A DNA stretch of 15,105 nucleotides from Candidatus Sericytochromatia bacterium (GCA_014377495.1 JACMPN010000373.1:1-15105); one strand, 5' to 3'. Positions 7,162 through 15,105 are shown, counted from the stretch's first letter. A program made the numbers and translations. Notes: a model not told the origin generated them from the letters alone.

Positions 7162-10100
7162 GTGCTGGACAATATTCAAAGCATCTTCATCGACGGCGGC
7201 CAGGAGGCTGCGGCGAAGGAAGAAGACCGGTTTGACTTCGTCAAGATCGGCCTTGCCTCGCCCGCCCGCATCCTTGCGTGGACGCACGGTGAAGTCACGA
7301 AGCCGGAAACCATCAATTACCGGACCCTCAAGCCGGAACGCGATGGCCTGTTCTGCGAGAAGATCTTTGGCCCCGCCAAGGATTGGGAATGCCACTGCGG
7401 CAAATACAAGCGGGTCCGCCATCGGGGCATCATCTGCGAGCGCTGCGGCGTCGAGGTCACCGACTCCAAGGTGCGCCGTCACCGCATGGGCCACATCAAG
7501 CTGGCCGCCCCGGTCTGCCACATCTGGTACCTGAAGGGCATCCCCAGCCATCTGGCGCTGCTCCTCGACATGCCTCTGCGCACGATTGAAGACATCGCCT
7601 ATTACAACTCCTATGTCGTCCTCAACCCGGGCAACGTGGAAGGTCTGGATAAGCGGCAGATCCTTTCCGAAGAAGAGTACGAAGCCCTCTGGCTGAACCC
7701 GGATCATAAGTTCGAGGCCGAAATGGGCGCCCCGGCCATCAAGCGGCTCCTGGCCGACTTGAAGCTGAAGGAGCTCTCCGAGGACCTGCGCACCGAGTCG
7801 ATGACCAGCACGGGTCAAAAACGGACCAAGCTCATCAAGCGGCTCCGGGTCGTCGAGGCCTTCGTGGCCTCCGGCGCCCAGCCCAGCTGGATGGTCCTGG
7901 ACGGGCTCCCCGTCATCCCGCCCGACCTGCGCCCGATGGTGCAGTTGGACGGTGGCCGGTTCGCCACGTCGGATCTGAACGACCTGTATCGCCGGGTGAT
8001 CAACCGGAACAACCGGTTGCAGCGCCTGCTGGAAATGGAAGCGCCGGACATCATCATCCGGAATGAAAAGCGGATGCTGCAGGAAGCGGTCGACGCCCTG
8101 ATCGACAACGGCCGTCGTGGCCGCGCCGTCGTCGGGCCGAACAACCGGGCCCTGAAGTCTCTCCCGGACATCATCGAAGGCAAGCAGGGCCGGTTCCGTC
8201 AGAACCTGCTCGGCAAACGTGTCGACTACTCGGGCCGTTCGGTCATCGTGGTAGGCCCGTCGCTGAAGCTGAACCAGTGCGGCTTGCCCAAGGAAATGGC
8301 CCTCGAACTCTTCAAGCCGTTCGTGATGAACAAACTCGTCGAGCGGGGCATTGTCCAGAACATCAAATCCGCCAAGAAGAAGATCGAGCGGATGGAAACG
8401 GCCGTCTGGGACGTCCTCGAAGAGGTCATCCAGGGCCACCCCGTTCTGCTCAATCGGGCACCCACGCTGCACCGTCTCGGCATTCAGGCTTTCGAGCCCG
8501 TCCTGGTCGAGGGTCGCGCCATCCAGATCCACCCGCTCGTCTGCTCGGCCTACAATGCCGACTTCGACGGTGACCAGATGGCCGTCCACGTGCCGCTCAG
8601 CATCGAGGCTCAGACGGAAGCCCGTCTCCTGATGTTGGCGACGAACAACATCCTCCTGCCCGCCACCGGCCGTCCGACGATCACCCCTTCACAGGACATG
8701 GTCATCGGCTGCTACTACCTGACTGTCGACAACCCCAACGCCAAAGCCGGCAAGGGGATGACCTTCGGTTCGCCCAGTGAAGCGATCAGTGCCTACCAGG
8801 CGGGGATCCTCCACCTCCATGCACCGATCACCGTGCGGTTGCGCAACAAGGAGCGGATCGAGACGTCTGTTGGCCGGGTCATCTTCAACGAGAACCTGCC
8901 TGAGGACTTCCCGTATTTCAATGGCTTGGCCAACAAGGGCGCCATGTCCAAGTTGATCAGCCGCTGCTTCCTGTTGCACGGGAATCTGCGGACTGCCGAC
9001 TTGGCCAACGACCTGAAGAACCTCGGGTTCCGGTTTGCCACCCAGTCGGGTATCTCGGTCGCCATCGACGATTTGCAGATCCCCGTCCAGAAGAAAGCCA
9101 TCCTGGCCAAAGCCGAGGCGGACATCGCCATCAGCCAGAAGCTGTTCCACCGGGGTGAAATCACGGAAGTCGAACGGTACAACAAGGTCATCGACACTTG
9201 GGCAGAGGCGACCGAAGAGGTCACCGACCTGATCAAGACCGATTATGACCGGTTGAACTCGGTGTACATGATGGCCTTCTCTGGCGCCCGGGGTAACATC
9301 TCCCAGGTCCGGCAGCTGGTCTGCATGCGTGGTTTGATGGCCGATCCTTCCGGACGGATCATCGATCTGCCGATTAAGACCAACTTCCGGGAAGGTCTGA
9401 ACGTTACTGAGTACATCATCTCGTCGTACGGCGCCCGTAAGGGTCTGGTCGACACCGCTCTCCGTACGGCTGACTCGGGTTACCTGACCCGCCGTCTGGC
9501 CGACGTCGCCCAAGACGTCATCGTCCGCGACGAGGACTGCAAGACCGAACGCTTCATCGACCTCAAGTACATCCGTGACGGCGAAGCCATCGTCGTCAAC
9601 CTGCAGGAGCGGCTGATCGGCCGTTTTGCGGCCCGGGATGTCGTCGATGCCAGTGGCGCCGTCCTCGTGCCGAAGAACGAGGTCATCACCCCCGAGCTGT
9701 CGGATGTGGTCATTGCCGCTGGCATCGACATGGTGAAGATCCGCAGCCCCCTGACCTGTCAGAGCAAGCAAGGCATCTGCCGCCCCTGCTATGGCTGGGC
9801 GTTGACGAACAACAAACTCGTCGACATGGGTGAGGCTGTCGGCATCATCGCCGCCCAGTCGATCGGTGAACCCGGTACCCAGCTGACGATGCGGACGTTC
9901 CACACGGGCGGCGTCTTCAGCAAGTCCGACAACCGCATCCTGGTCAAAGCCGGTCATGCCGGGACGATCTCGCTGGTGGGCGTCGATTCACGGGAATACC
10001 GGACTCGGCACGGCGAAAAGGCGATGGTCACGAACCACGAGGGTAAGGCAACAATCACCACCAAGGCTGGCAAGACACACAGCCTGACCCTGCCCTCGAG

Positions 10101-12570
10101 CTTTAGCCTGAAGGTCGTTGAAGGCGACACGATTTCGGCCGGTACGGTTGTGGCCGAGTCGGTCCAGGAGCTTTCGAAGACGACCCGCAAGTCGGTCGAA
10201 AAGGGCTTTAAGGACATTAACGCCGACATCTCCGGTCAGGTCCGCTTCCAGGACTTCCGTCCGGAAGAGAAGAAGGACCGTCAGGGTGTGATCACCAAGA
10301 CGGCCAACCGCCAAGGCGTCATCTGGATCCTGGGCGGCGAGGTCTACTCCTTGCCTTCCGGTTCCGAGCTGACGGTCGCTAGCGGCCAGCAGATCACGTC
10401 CGGCACCAGCCTGGCCCGGATCGCCACGAAGACCGAGTACGGCGGGCGCGTCGTGTTGGGTGAAGAGAAGGACGGCGTCCGCAGCCTGGCCGTGGTCACG
10501 GCTGAGCTGAAGCTGCCGACCCCCCGTTTGTTGCTCGACCGCAAGGACGTGCAGCTGCGCTTCCCCGACGACGCCCCTCTCAGCTCCTTCACGATGCTGG
10601 TCCAGCCGGGCCAGCGTGTGGAGTCGGGCTCGGTCATCGCCGAGGCGTTCTCCGACCAGTTGGTCACGCCCAGCACGGGCGAAGTCCGGTATCTGGCGGC
10701 CGAGCTGGCCGACAAGCAGGTCGTCACGGGCAAGACCCGGATCCTGTTCATGCCGGAGGAAACCCATCAGATCGGGTCCGAAGGCGTCGTCAACCTCGAA
10801 GAGTCTGCACCTGTTGAGGCTGGCTACGAAATCGTCCCCAACATCCGGGTCAAGGAGTCGGGCTTCGTCAGCCTGGAGAACCTCGACCTGAGCCAGTCGG
10901 TCACCTTCTACCCCGGTGCTGTGGCGTTCTTCGTCCCGGCCGACGGTGAGATTCTGGTCCACGAGGGGCAGTTCCTCGAGAAGGCCAAGACCCATCTGGC
11001 CAACGCCCCGGCGCCGGAAGGCGAAGAGGGCGAGAAGATCGTCACGAACCGCAAGGGCGTGGCGCATCTGATCCCGACCGAAGACGGCACCATCATCGTG
11101 CTGCGCCAAGCCACCGAATTCACGATCGAGCCGGTGAAGCGCTTCTACGAGACCGATGCCACCTCGGAAGCCATCGACCTGGTGCCGATCACTCGGTTGC
11201 TGGTGCGTGACGGCGACCGGGTCAAGGCCGGGACGAGCATGTTCAAGGTGATCCTGGTCCTCAAGCTCGGCCAGCCGCTGATCAACCTCGGCGGCCGGAT
11301 CGAGTACCGTCCGGCCGAAGAGGAAGAGCAGGGCCTGCTGGTGATCGCAGCGCAGGAACAGCTGACCACACGGCGTGGCGGCGGCTCCGGCGAAGTGCAT
11401 CATCACGAGCTGAAGATCGTCAGCCAGGTCCACGTCAAAGAGGGCGAAGAGATCAAGCCCGGCACGAACGTGGCCTACACCGAGTTCGTCAGCCAGACCT
11501 CCGGTCTGGTTGAGCTGACCCCGGCCGGCCCCGGCGAGACGCAGAAAGTCCTGCTGATCGCCGCCGAGCATGACGTCGTGTTTGACCTCCAGGGTGGCTC
11601 GTCGACGCTGAAGATCGGCGATGCCGTGTACGAAGGGGACACCATCGTCCCCGGCGTGGATGCTCATGACGCCGGTTTCGTCACTGCCATCGACAAGGAC
11701 GGCAACGTCCATGTCCGCCGCAGCCGGCCGTACCTGGTCAGTCCCGGTACCCAGCTGCTCGTTGATGACAACGACATGGTCGGGCAGGGTGAAGTCCTGG
11801 CGACACTCGTCTATGACGAAGTGAAGACCGGCGACATCATTCAGGGTCTGCCCCGGGTCGAAGAGCTGCTCGAAGCCCGTAAGCCGAAAGAAAATGCCAT
11901 CCTGTCGGAAGTACCCGGCACGGTGAAACTCACTGGCAGCGATGACGAACTGACCCGTCTGGTCGTCCTCGATGCCGGTGGTCAGGAACATGAGTACGCC
12001 ATCCCGATCAACTCCCGGGCGATCGTCTACGACGGTCAGATCGTCAAGCAGGGTGAACCCGTGACCGATGGTCCGATCAACCCGCATGACATCCTGCGGG
12101 TCTCCGGTCTGGAAGCGGTCCAGCAGTATCTGGTCGACGAAGTGCAGTCGGTTTATCGCTCGCAAGGCGTTGAAATCGCTGACAAACACATCGAAGTCAT
12201 CGTTCGGCAGATGACCCGCAAGGTGCGGGTCGAAGTCGCCGGTGATTCGACCTTCCTGCCGGGCGAAGTCATGCACATCCTCGAGTTCGAAGGGGCCAAC
12301 GACGTGCTCTTGGGCAACGGCAAGGAGCCTATCCAGTGCTCCCCCGTGCTCCTTGGCATCACCAAGGCCTCGCTGAACACCGAGAGCTTCATCTCGGCGG
12401 CGAGCTTCCAGGAGACGACCCGTGTCCTGACTGAAGCCTCGATCGAAGGCAAACGTGACTGGCTGCGTGGCCTGAAGGAGAACGTCATCATCGGACGTCT
12501 CATTCCTGCCGGTACCGGTGCCGTGGAGCTGAAGATCCATGCCGAGATGGCATTGGAGTATGGTTCCTAA
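7162..12570 (+). CDS. rpoC: RNA polymerase beta-prime subunit, fused form with a giant trigger-loop insertion
   Basis: GTG start 2 nt after the rpoB stop, with a weak GGGGG (7147-7151) in front, so translation is probably coupled. 1802 residues, far longer than the usual 1200-1400. Landmarks in order: first zinc site C77, C79, C92, C95; switch and clamp region; active site NADFDGDQM with Mg-binding D467, D469, D471; the block where cyanobacteria split the protein into RpoC1 and RpoC2 (about 585-600), here continuous; FSGARGNISQVRQL in the funnel; second zinc site C793, C866, C873, C876; and the trigger-loop helix GTQLTMRTFHTGG (905-917). About 640 residues (918-1557) then intervene before the chain resumes at GLPRVEELLEARKPKE (1562-1577). 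The insert has repeated beta-barrel-like G-x-V and EG-x-x-V segments and an YRTRHGE motif like cyanobacterial SI3. The conserved C-terminus (LLGITKASL, ASFQETTRVL) is complete. Operon partner of rpoB. Confidence 0.97.
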   Translation: MLDNIQSIFIDGGQEAAAKEEDRFDFVKIGLASPARILAWTHGEVTKPETINYRTLKPERDGLFCEKIFGPAKDWECHCGKYKRVRHRGIICERCGVEVTDSKVRRHRMGHIKLAAPVCHIWYLKGIPSHLALLLDMPLRTIEDIAYYNSYVVLNPGNVEGLDKRQILSEEEYEALWLNPDHKFEAEMGAPAIKRLLADLKLKELSEDLRTESMTSTGQKRTKLIKRLRVVEAFVASGAQPSWMVLDGLPVIPPDLRPMVQLDGGRFATSDLNDLYRRVINRNNRLQRLLEMEAPDIIIRNEKRMLQEAVDALIDNGRRGRAVVGPNNRALKSLPDIIEGKQGRFRQNLLGKRVDYSGRSVIVVGPSLKLNQCGLPKEMALELFKPFVMNKLVERGIVQNIKSAKKKIERMETAVWDVLEEVIQGHPVLLNRAPTLHRLGIQAFEPVLVEGRAIQIHPLVCSAYNADFDGDQMAVHVPLSIEAQTEARLLMLATNNILLPATGRPTITPSQDMVIGCYYLTVDNPNAKAGKGMTFGSPSEAISAYQAGILHLHAPITVRLRNKERIETSVGRVIFNENLPEDFPYFNGLANKGAMSKLISRCFLLHGNLRTADLANDLKNLGFRFATQSGISVAIDDLQIPVQKKAILAKAEADIAISQKLFHRGEITEVERYNKVIDTWAEATEEVTDLIKTDYDRLNSVYMMAFSGARGNISQVRQLVCMRGLMADPSGRIIDLPIKTNFREGLNVTEYIISSYGARKGLVDTALRTADSGYLTRRLADVAQDVIVRDEDCKTERFIDLKYIRDGEAIVVNLQERLIGRFAARDVVDASGAVLVPKNEVITPELSDVVIAAGIDMVKIRSPLTCQSKQGICRPCYGWALTNNKLVDMGEAVGIIAAQSIGEPGTQLTMRTFHTGGVFSKSDNRILVKAGHAGTISLVGVDSREYRTRHGEKAMVTNHEGKATITTKAGKTHSLTLPSSFSLKVVEGDTISAGTVVAESVQELSKTTRKSVEKGFKDINADISGQVRFQDFRPEEKKDRQGVITKTANRQGVIWILGGEVYSLPSGSELTVASGQQITSGTSLARIATKTEYGGRVVLGEEKDGVRSLAVVTAELKLPTPRLLLDRKDVQLRFPDDAPLSSFTMLVQPGQRVESGSVIAEAFSDQLVTPSTGEVRYLAAELADKQVVTGKTRILFMPEETHQIGSEGVVNLEESAPVEAGYEIVPNIRVKESGFVSLENLDLSQSVTFYPGAVAFFVPADGEILVHEGQFLEKAKTHLANAPAPEGEEGEKIVTNRKGVAHLIPTEDGTIIVLRQATEFTIEPVKRFYETDATSEAIDLVPITRLLVRDGDRVKAGTSMFKVILVLKLGQPLINLGGRIEYRPAEEEEQGLLVIAAQEQLTTRRGGGSGEVHHHELKIVSQVHVKEGEEIKPGTNVAYTEFVSQTSGLVELTPAGPGETQKVLLIAAEHDVVFDLQGGSSTLKIGDAVYEGDTIVPGVDAHDAGFVTAIDKDGNVHVRRSRPYLVSPGTQLLVDDNDMVGQGEVLATLVYDEVKTGDIIQGLPRVEELLEARKPKENAILSEVPGTVKLTGSDDELTRLVVLDAGGQEHEYAIPINSRAIVYDGQIVKQGEPVTDGPINPHDILRVSGLEAVQQYLVDEVQSVYRSQGVEIADKHIEVIVRQMTRKVRVEVAGDSTFLPGEVMHILEFEGANDVLLGNGKEPIQCSPVLLGITKASLNTESFISAASFQETTRVLTEASIEGKRDWLRGLKENVIIGRLIPAGTGAVELKIHAEMALEYGS

Positions 12571-12589
12571 GGCTTCGGCCTCAACCTTG

Positions 12590-12620
12590 GCGGCCCCCGG
12601 AAACGGGGCCCGCTTTTTTT
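12590..12620 (+). terminator. Intrinsic terminator of rpoBC
   Basis: GCGG-C-CCCCG (12590-12599) pairs with CGGGG-C-CCGC (12604-12613), leaving one C-C mismatch and a GAAA tetraloop (12600-12603). Seven T residues follow directly (12614-12620). It starts 20 nt after the rpoC stop. Confidence 0.92.
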
Positions 12621-13015
12621 CGATGGGCGGGTGCCGCTCACGCACCGCTAATCTGCCGAGTTGCCAGCCAGGATGTGATCTGAGTGATGCTTTTCGCAGG
12701 GCGGATGTCCCAGGATTGAAACAGTCAACCCATTGCGGGGCGGGAGATCGCAGCCATGAGTGAAGGTCAGGTCATCTAGGTGGACCAACGGACCCACTTC
12801 GAAACGGCCATTCGTAAGATCGGTCCCGGCCTGCCAGCCACCATGGGGGGCATCAGCCATCCGCTGCGTGCCATGCAGATCCTCAAGCCGGCGCCCACGT
12901 CACCGGCATGCGCCAAGACCACCATGGTCGACACTCGGGCATAGCGCCCGTGACCGCTGGCTCTGCCGCATTCAGGCAAGGCGCCACCGGTTTAAAGTCA
13001 CCTCGGGATGGTGGT
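12621..13015. other. Region between convergent rpoC and the HdeD-like gene with no supported gene
   Basis: About 395 nt. A short plus-strand frame from a GTG at 12780 to a TAG at 12942-12944 has 54 codons with GC-rich third positions, but no ribosome binding site and no recognised motif. I see no T-tracted hairpin that would terminate the HdeD-like transcript on the minus strand, and no tRNA-like fold. Confidence 0.5.
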
Positions 13016-13639
13016 TTAGGCCGCCCGGTCCCGGTCTGAGGGACGTGTAAGTCGAGAGGGCGGCGTCTCGGCAGTCACCCGTGGGTGGTTAGGCATGGAC
13101 CGCATGAGAAATCCCACATAGGTGGAGGCGGCGCCCAAGACGATGAGCGACGTGCCGATGAGTGTCGTTGTCGCCACGACGCCGATGCTGAAGTTCGCAA
13201 AGACGAGCAGCCCCAGGATGATCGCTGCCACACCGGCGATCAGATTCAGGCCCCAATTGGAACCTGATTCTGGACGCAGGTCGATGGCATTGATGGTTTG
13301 CGTGATGCCCAGGACGATCGCCCAGAATCCCAGTGCCAGAGGCAGTGAGACGGCGGCGAGTCCCGGTGAGAGGAAGAGCATCAGACCGACGATCGCTTCG
13401 AACAGACCACCCGCAAGGAAGACGCCCCAATAGGAGACGGTGTGCCGCCGGTTCAGCGCGTGGGCACTGAGCAGCACGCCGCTGACAATGAGGGCGAGGC
13501 CGATGTAGATTCCGGCCGCCACCAGCGTCGCCAGCGGGTAGGCGAAGGAGACGACGCCAAGCACGATCAGCAGCGCGCCCCGCAGGACGGGCCACCACCA
13601 TCGATTGCTTCGCTGATCGACAGGTTTCGCATTGATCAT
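13016..13639 (-). CDS. HdeD-like (DUF308) integral membrane protein
   Basis: 207 residues. ATG at 13639, with a near-perfect AGGAGG (13650-13645) five nt upstream. Six hydrophobic segments are visible at about 17-34, 37-59, 70-91, 94-117, 129-149 and 152-176. They form three helical pairs, with the recurring G-x-x-x-I-x-x-G-[LV] pattern of the HdeD family (WWWPVLRGALLIVLGVVSF, FEAIVGLMLF, GVAAIILGLLVF). Length and topology fit the family (about 180-210 residues). In E. coli HdeD is linked to acid resistance, but most homologues are uncharacterised, so the role here is unknown. The tail after 177 is polar and basic. The gene lies alone, convergent with rpoC and divergent from rpsL, and separates two units that are often closer together in other bacteria. 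Confidence 0.85.
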   Translation of the reverse strand: MINAKPVDQRSNRWWWPVLRGALLIVLGVVSFAYPLATLVAAGIYIGLALIVSGVLLSAHALNRRHTVSYWGVFLAGGLFEAIVGLMLFLSPGLAAVSLPLALGFWAIVLGITQTINAIDLRPESGSNWGLNLIAGVAAIILGLLVFANFSIGVVATTTLIGTSLIVLGAASTYVGFLMRSMPNHPRVTAETPPSRLTRPSDRDRAA

Positions 13640-13644
13640 CAGGA

Positions 13645-13650
13645 CCTCCT
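13645..13650 (-). promoter_or_regulatory. Strong ribosome binding site of the HdeD-like gene
   Basis: AGGAGG on the minus strand with a 5-nt spacer to the ATG at 13639. It fixes the start codon of the HdeD-like protein. Confidence 0.85.
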
Positions 13651-14331
13651 CTGCACCACAGCTATCAATGTCGGTCTAACCGATGGGGTGGCCGTCCGGC
13701 ATTGGCCGGCGTGCGGCAACGCCAATGATCACGATGAACCCGAACGCTGGTTGCACTGACCCCCCTCCGCCTCACGGGATATGGCACTGCGACGGGGCTA
13801 GCCCAGGCCGTACAAACGTTGCCTGCCGTGTCCGGGGATCACCGGGAGGCTTTGCCGCCCCATAATGAGGCCGGGATGGTCCTGGATGCCGGTTAAGCCC
13901 GTCAGGCGGTGGATGCAGGGATTGCCATGGTCATACAGCCGGCCTTCGTCGGCCGGCCCGGTGTCGCCACCATGCCGCCGACCGGCGTGCGCACCATTCT
14001 CAGGGCTGAGACTGTCTTCGACCGGCAGGCGACAGCAGGTAACCCGGTCCGCTGATCGGAAGCCTCGGTCGGCCGGGTGCTTGATCCGTCTTGCCGCGTC
14101 GGGTGGCTCGACAAGCCCCTGGTGCGGTCGGCACGTCGGCCGGATCCGGGTGATTGTTGCCACAGACAGGAATCTTCTGTGAAAAAAATGGCTCAGTCAC
14201 AGGGCTTGGCCTTAACTGCTGCTTAGGATTTACGGCTGAAAGCGCATGGTCGCTGGGTTGTGCGGTTTCAAAGGCGCGGAAACTGGTTAGCAAGTTCTTC
14301 AGGGTCGCTTACGATAGGATTAACAGTTCAA
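13651..14331. other. Gene-poor stretch between the HdeD-like gene and the rpsL promoter
   Basis: About 680 nt without a gene I can support. Both strands have open stretches of 50-120 codons, as expected at this GC content, none with a ribosome binding site or a familiar motif. A hairpin GCCGGCC (13938-13944), loop TTCGTC, GGCCGGC (13951-13957) has no T-tract. CTGTGA (14177-14182) and TCACAG (14197-14202) form an inverted repeat with a 14-nt A-rich spacer. From about 14160 the sequence becomes clearly more AT-rich, as is usual near a promoter. A decayed gene is possible in 13700-14160. Confidence 0.4.
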
Positions 14332-14360
14332 TTGACGTAGCCACTTCAAGTGCGTAAGCT
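14332..14360 (+). promoter_or_regulatory. Candidate promoter of the rpsL operon
   Basis: TTGACG (14332-14337, 5 of 6 to the -35 consensus), a 17-nt spacer, then TAAGCT (14355-14360), which keeps the key T, A and final T of the -10. Transcription would begin near 14367, giving a leader of about 115 nt. An alternative TATACC (14414-14419) lacks a -35. Confidence 0.45.
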
Positions 14361-14421
14361 GACAGTCTGTATTCGTGCGCGGATGCAGGTCAGCGGGGTT
14401 TGGGCACCGCATTTATACCAT

Positions 14422-14446
14422 CTGGCGGGGGTGAAAAGCCCGCCAG
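14422..14446 (+). promoter_or_regulatory. Hairpin in the rpsL leader
   Basis: CTGGCGGG (14422-14429) pairs perfectly with CCCGCCAG (14439-14446) around a GGTGAAAAG loop. No T-run follows, so it is not a terminator. It stands 34 nt before the start codon, directly upstream of a second hairpin. It is a candidate regulatory leader structure. Confidence 0.5.
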
Positions 14447-14452
14447 CAGTCA

Positions 14453-14467
14453 CTCCACGGCGTGGAG
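14453..14467 (+). promoter_or_regulatory. Second rpsL leader hairpin, covering one of two tandem SD sequences
   Basis: CTCCAC (14453-14458), loop GGC, GTGGAG (14462-14467). The 3' arm overlaps the first of two GGAGG motifs (14464-14468). The second, GGAGG at 14468-14472, stays almost wholly outside the stem, 8 nt before the TTG. Partial control of ribosome access is possible. Confidence 0.45.
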
Positions 14468-14480
14468 GGAGGATTTACTT

Positions 14481-14891
14481 TTGCCAACGATCAACCAGCT
14501 CGTCCGAAAGGAGCGGGCGAAGGTCATCACGAAGACCAAGTCGCCGGCCCTCAAGGCTTGCGCTCAGAAGCGGGGCGTCTGCACCCGTGTCTATACGACC
14601 ACCCCCAAGAAACCGAACTCGGCCCTTCGCAAGGTCGCCCGTGTGCGTCTGACCAATGGCATCGAAGTGACCGCCTATATCCCTGGCGTCGGCCACAACC
14701 TGCAGGAGCACTCTGTTGTGCTGATCCGCGGCGGCCGTGTCAAGGATCTTCCCGGCGTCCGGTATCACATCATCCGGGGCACGCTCGACACCGCCGGTGT
14801 CAAGGATCGCCTGCAGGGCCGGTCCAAGTACGGCGCCAAGCGCCCCAAAGCCGGCAAGCCCGGTGCCGCCCCCGTCAAGGGCAAGAAGTAA
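14481..14891 (+). CDS. rpsL: 30S ribosomal protein S12, TTG start
   Basis: 136 residues from a TTG at 14481, the only start that gives the universal MPTINQLVRK N-terminus; it has GGAGG 8 nt upstream. The in-frame ATG at 14400 would add 27 residues encoded by the leader hairpins and is rejected. S12 sits at the decoding centre of the small ribosomal subunit. Conserved landmarks are RGVCTRVYTTTPKKPNSALR (31-50), HNLQEHSVVLIRGGRVKDLP (72-91) and RSKYGAKRPK. Streptomycin-site lysines K43 and K88 are of the sensitive type, and D89 is the residue methylthiolated in other bacteria. The C-terminus has a short basic, Ala/Pro-rich extension (AGKPGAAPVKGKK). The sequence resembles cyanobacterial S12. 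First gene of the str operon; rpsG follows after 19 nt. Confidence 0.97.
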   Translation: MPTINQLVRKERAKVITKTKSPALKACAQKRGVCTRVYTTTPKKPNSALRKVARVRLTNGIEVTAYIPGVGHNLQEHSVVLIRGGRVKDLPGVRYHIIRGTLDTAGVKDRLQGRSKYGAKRPKAGKPGAAPVKGKK

Positions 14892-14910
14892 GGGATAGGA
14901 GTAAGCATCG

Positions 14911-15105
14911 ATGCCACGTCGTGGAAATGTTGTCCGTCGCGCCACGCGGCCGGACGCCCTTTATGGTTCCCCCGTCATTCAGCGGTTCATCAATTGCATG
15001 ATGATCAAGGGCAAGAAGTCCACCTCTGAGCGGCTCGTCTACGGTGCCCTGGATCAGGCGCATCAGCGCCTGAAGAAAGAGCCCCTGGAGATCTTCCAGA
15101 CGGCC
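14911..15105 (+). CDS. rpsG: 30S ribosomal protein S7, 3'-truncated by the window
   Basis: ATG at 14911 with AGGAG (14897-14901) nine nt upstream. The 65 codons in the window read MPRRGNVVRR, then an S7-type RFINCMMIKGKKSTSERLVY (26-45). The latter matches the universally conserved 'LIN.LM.DGKKS.A..I.Y' block that contacts 16S rRNA. S7 nucleates assembly of the 30S head and is a known translational repressor of the str operon in E. coli. Frame and spacing show normal coupling to rpsL; fusA and tuf would be expected beyond the window. The full protein is about 156 residues in most bacteria, so roughly 40 percent is present. Confidence 0.95.
   Translation, partial: MPRRGNVVRRATRPDALYGSPVIQRFINCMMIKGKKSTSERLVYGALDQAHQRLKKEPLEIFQTA

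Noticed and set aside
6928..8589. 553-codon antisense frame across the rpoB-rpoC junction
   Set aside because: Shadow frame of two confirmed genes on the opposite strand.
9988..12645. 885-codon open frame antisense to rpoC
   Set aside because: Shadow of GC-rich codon use in rpoC. The translation is low-complexity, rich in D, R, Q and L, with no recognisable family, and rpoC is certain on the other strand.
12780..12944. 54-codon frame after the rpoC terminator
   Set aside because: GTG start without a convincing ribosome binding site, no recognised motif, length within chance at this GC content.
13798..14163. 121-codon minus-strand frame
   Set aside because: Arg/His/Pro-rich with no family features; the other strand has similar open stretches, so this is probably composition only.
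14177..14202. CRP-like TGTGA...TCACA site
   Set aside because: The half-sites are 14 nt apart rather than the 6 of a CRP site, so the spacing is wrong.
14400..14480. ATG at 14400 as rpsL start
   Set aside because: It would add 27 residues encoded by the two leader hairpins. TTG at 14481 has a strong SD and gives the universal MPTINQL start.

Overview
The window carries the RNA polymerase genes rpoB and rpoC and the start of the ribosomal rpsL-rpsG operon of a GC-rich bacterium, together with four accessory genes. The best taxonomic clue is RpoC. It is one 1802-residue chain, but its second half reads like cyanobacterial RpoC2, and a roughly 640-residue insertion sits inside the trigger loop. 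That is the size and place of the cyanobacterial SI3 insertion. Photosynthetic cyanobacteria split this subunit into RpoC1 and RpoC2; here it is fused. Together with a cyanobacterial-looking S12, an rpoBC unit not preceded by rplKAJL, and a flagellar rod/hook-like protein, this suggests a non-photosynthetic member of the Cyanobacteriota (Vampirovibrionia or Sericytochromatia type). That assignment is inference from remembered family features, not from a search.

Layout. Positions 1-882 (+) hold the 3' part of an NHL-repeat beta-propeller protein. It is convergent with, and shares a CTAG stop overlap with, a lone flagellar rod/hook-family protein (879-1844, -). Upstream of that on the same strand lies a secreted MucB/RseB- or LolA-like protein (2060-3121, -), whose 3' end carries a 16-bp perfect inverted repeat. 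A divergent intergenic region follows, with two overlapping sigma-70-type promoters and a structured leader of about 280 nt, then rpoB (3863-7159) and rpoC (7162-12570). A strong intrinsic terminator with a GAAA loop closes this operon. A convergent HdeD-like membrane protein (13016-13639, -), a gene-poor stretch of about 0.8 kb, and then rpsL (TTG start, 14481-14891) and the 5' end of rpsG (14911 to the window edge) complete the window.

The most striking observation is an in-frame TAG at codon 444 of rpoB (5192-5194). It replaces a tyrosine in a highly conserved block just after the rifampicin region, and conserved RpoB sequence continues in frame directly after it. TAG is used as an ordinary terminal stop by two neighbouring genes, so a single-base sequence error is the simplest explanation. 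Nonsense suppression or a real lesion cannot be excluded from sequence alone.

Functionally, rpoB, rpoC, rpsL and rpsG belong to the core transcription and translation machinery. The other four genes (extracellular propeller, flagellar-type protein, periplasmic LolA-fold protein, membrane HdeD-like protein) are envelope or export related, with no obvious link to that machinery. I see no CRISPR array, insertion sequence, phage gene or tRNA.
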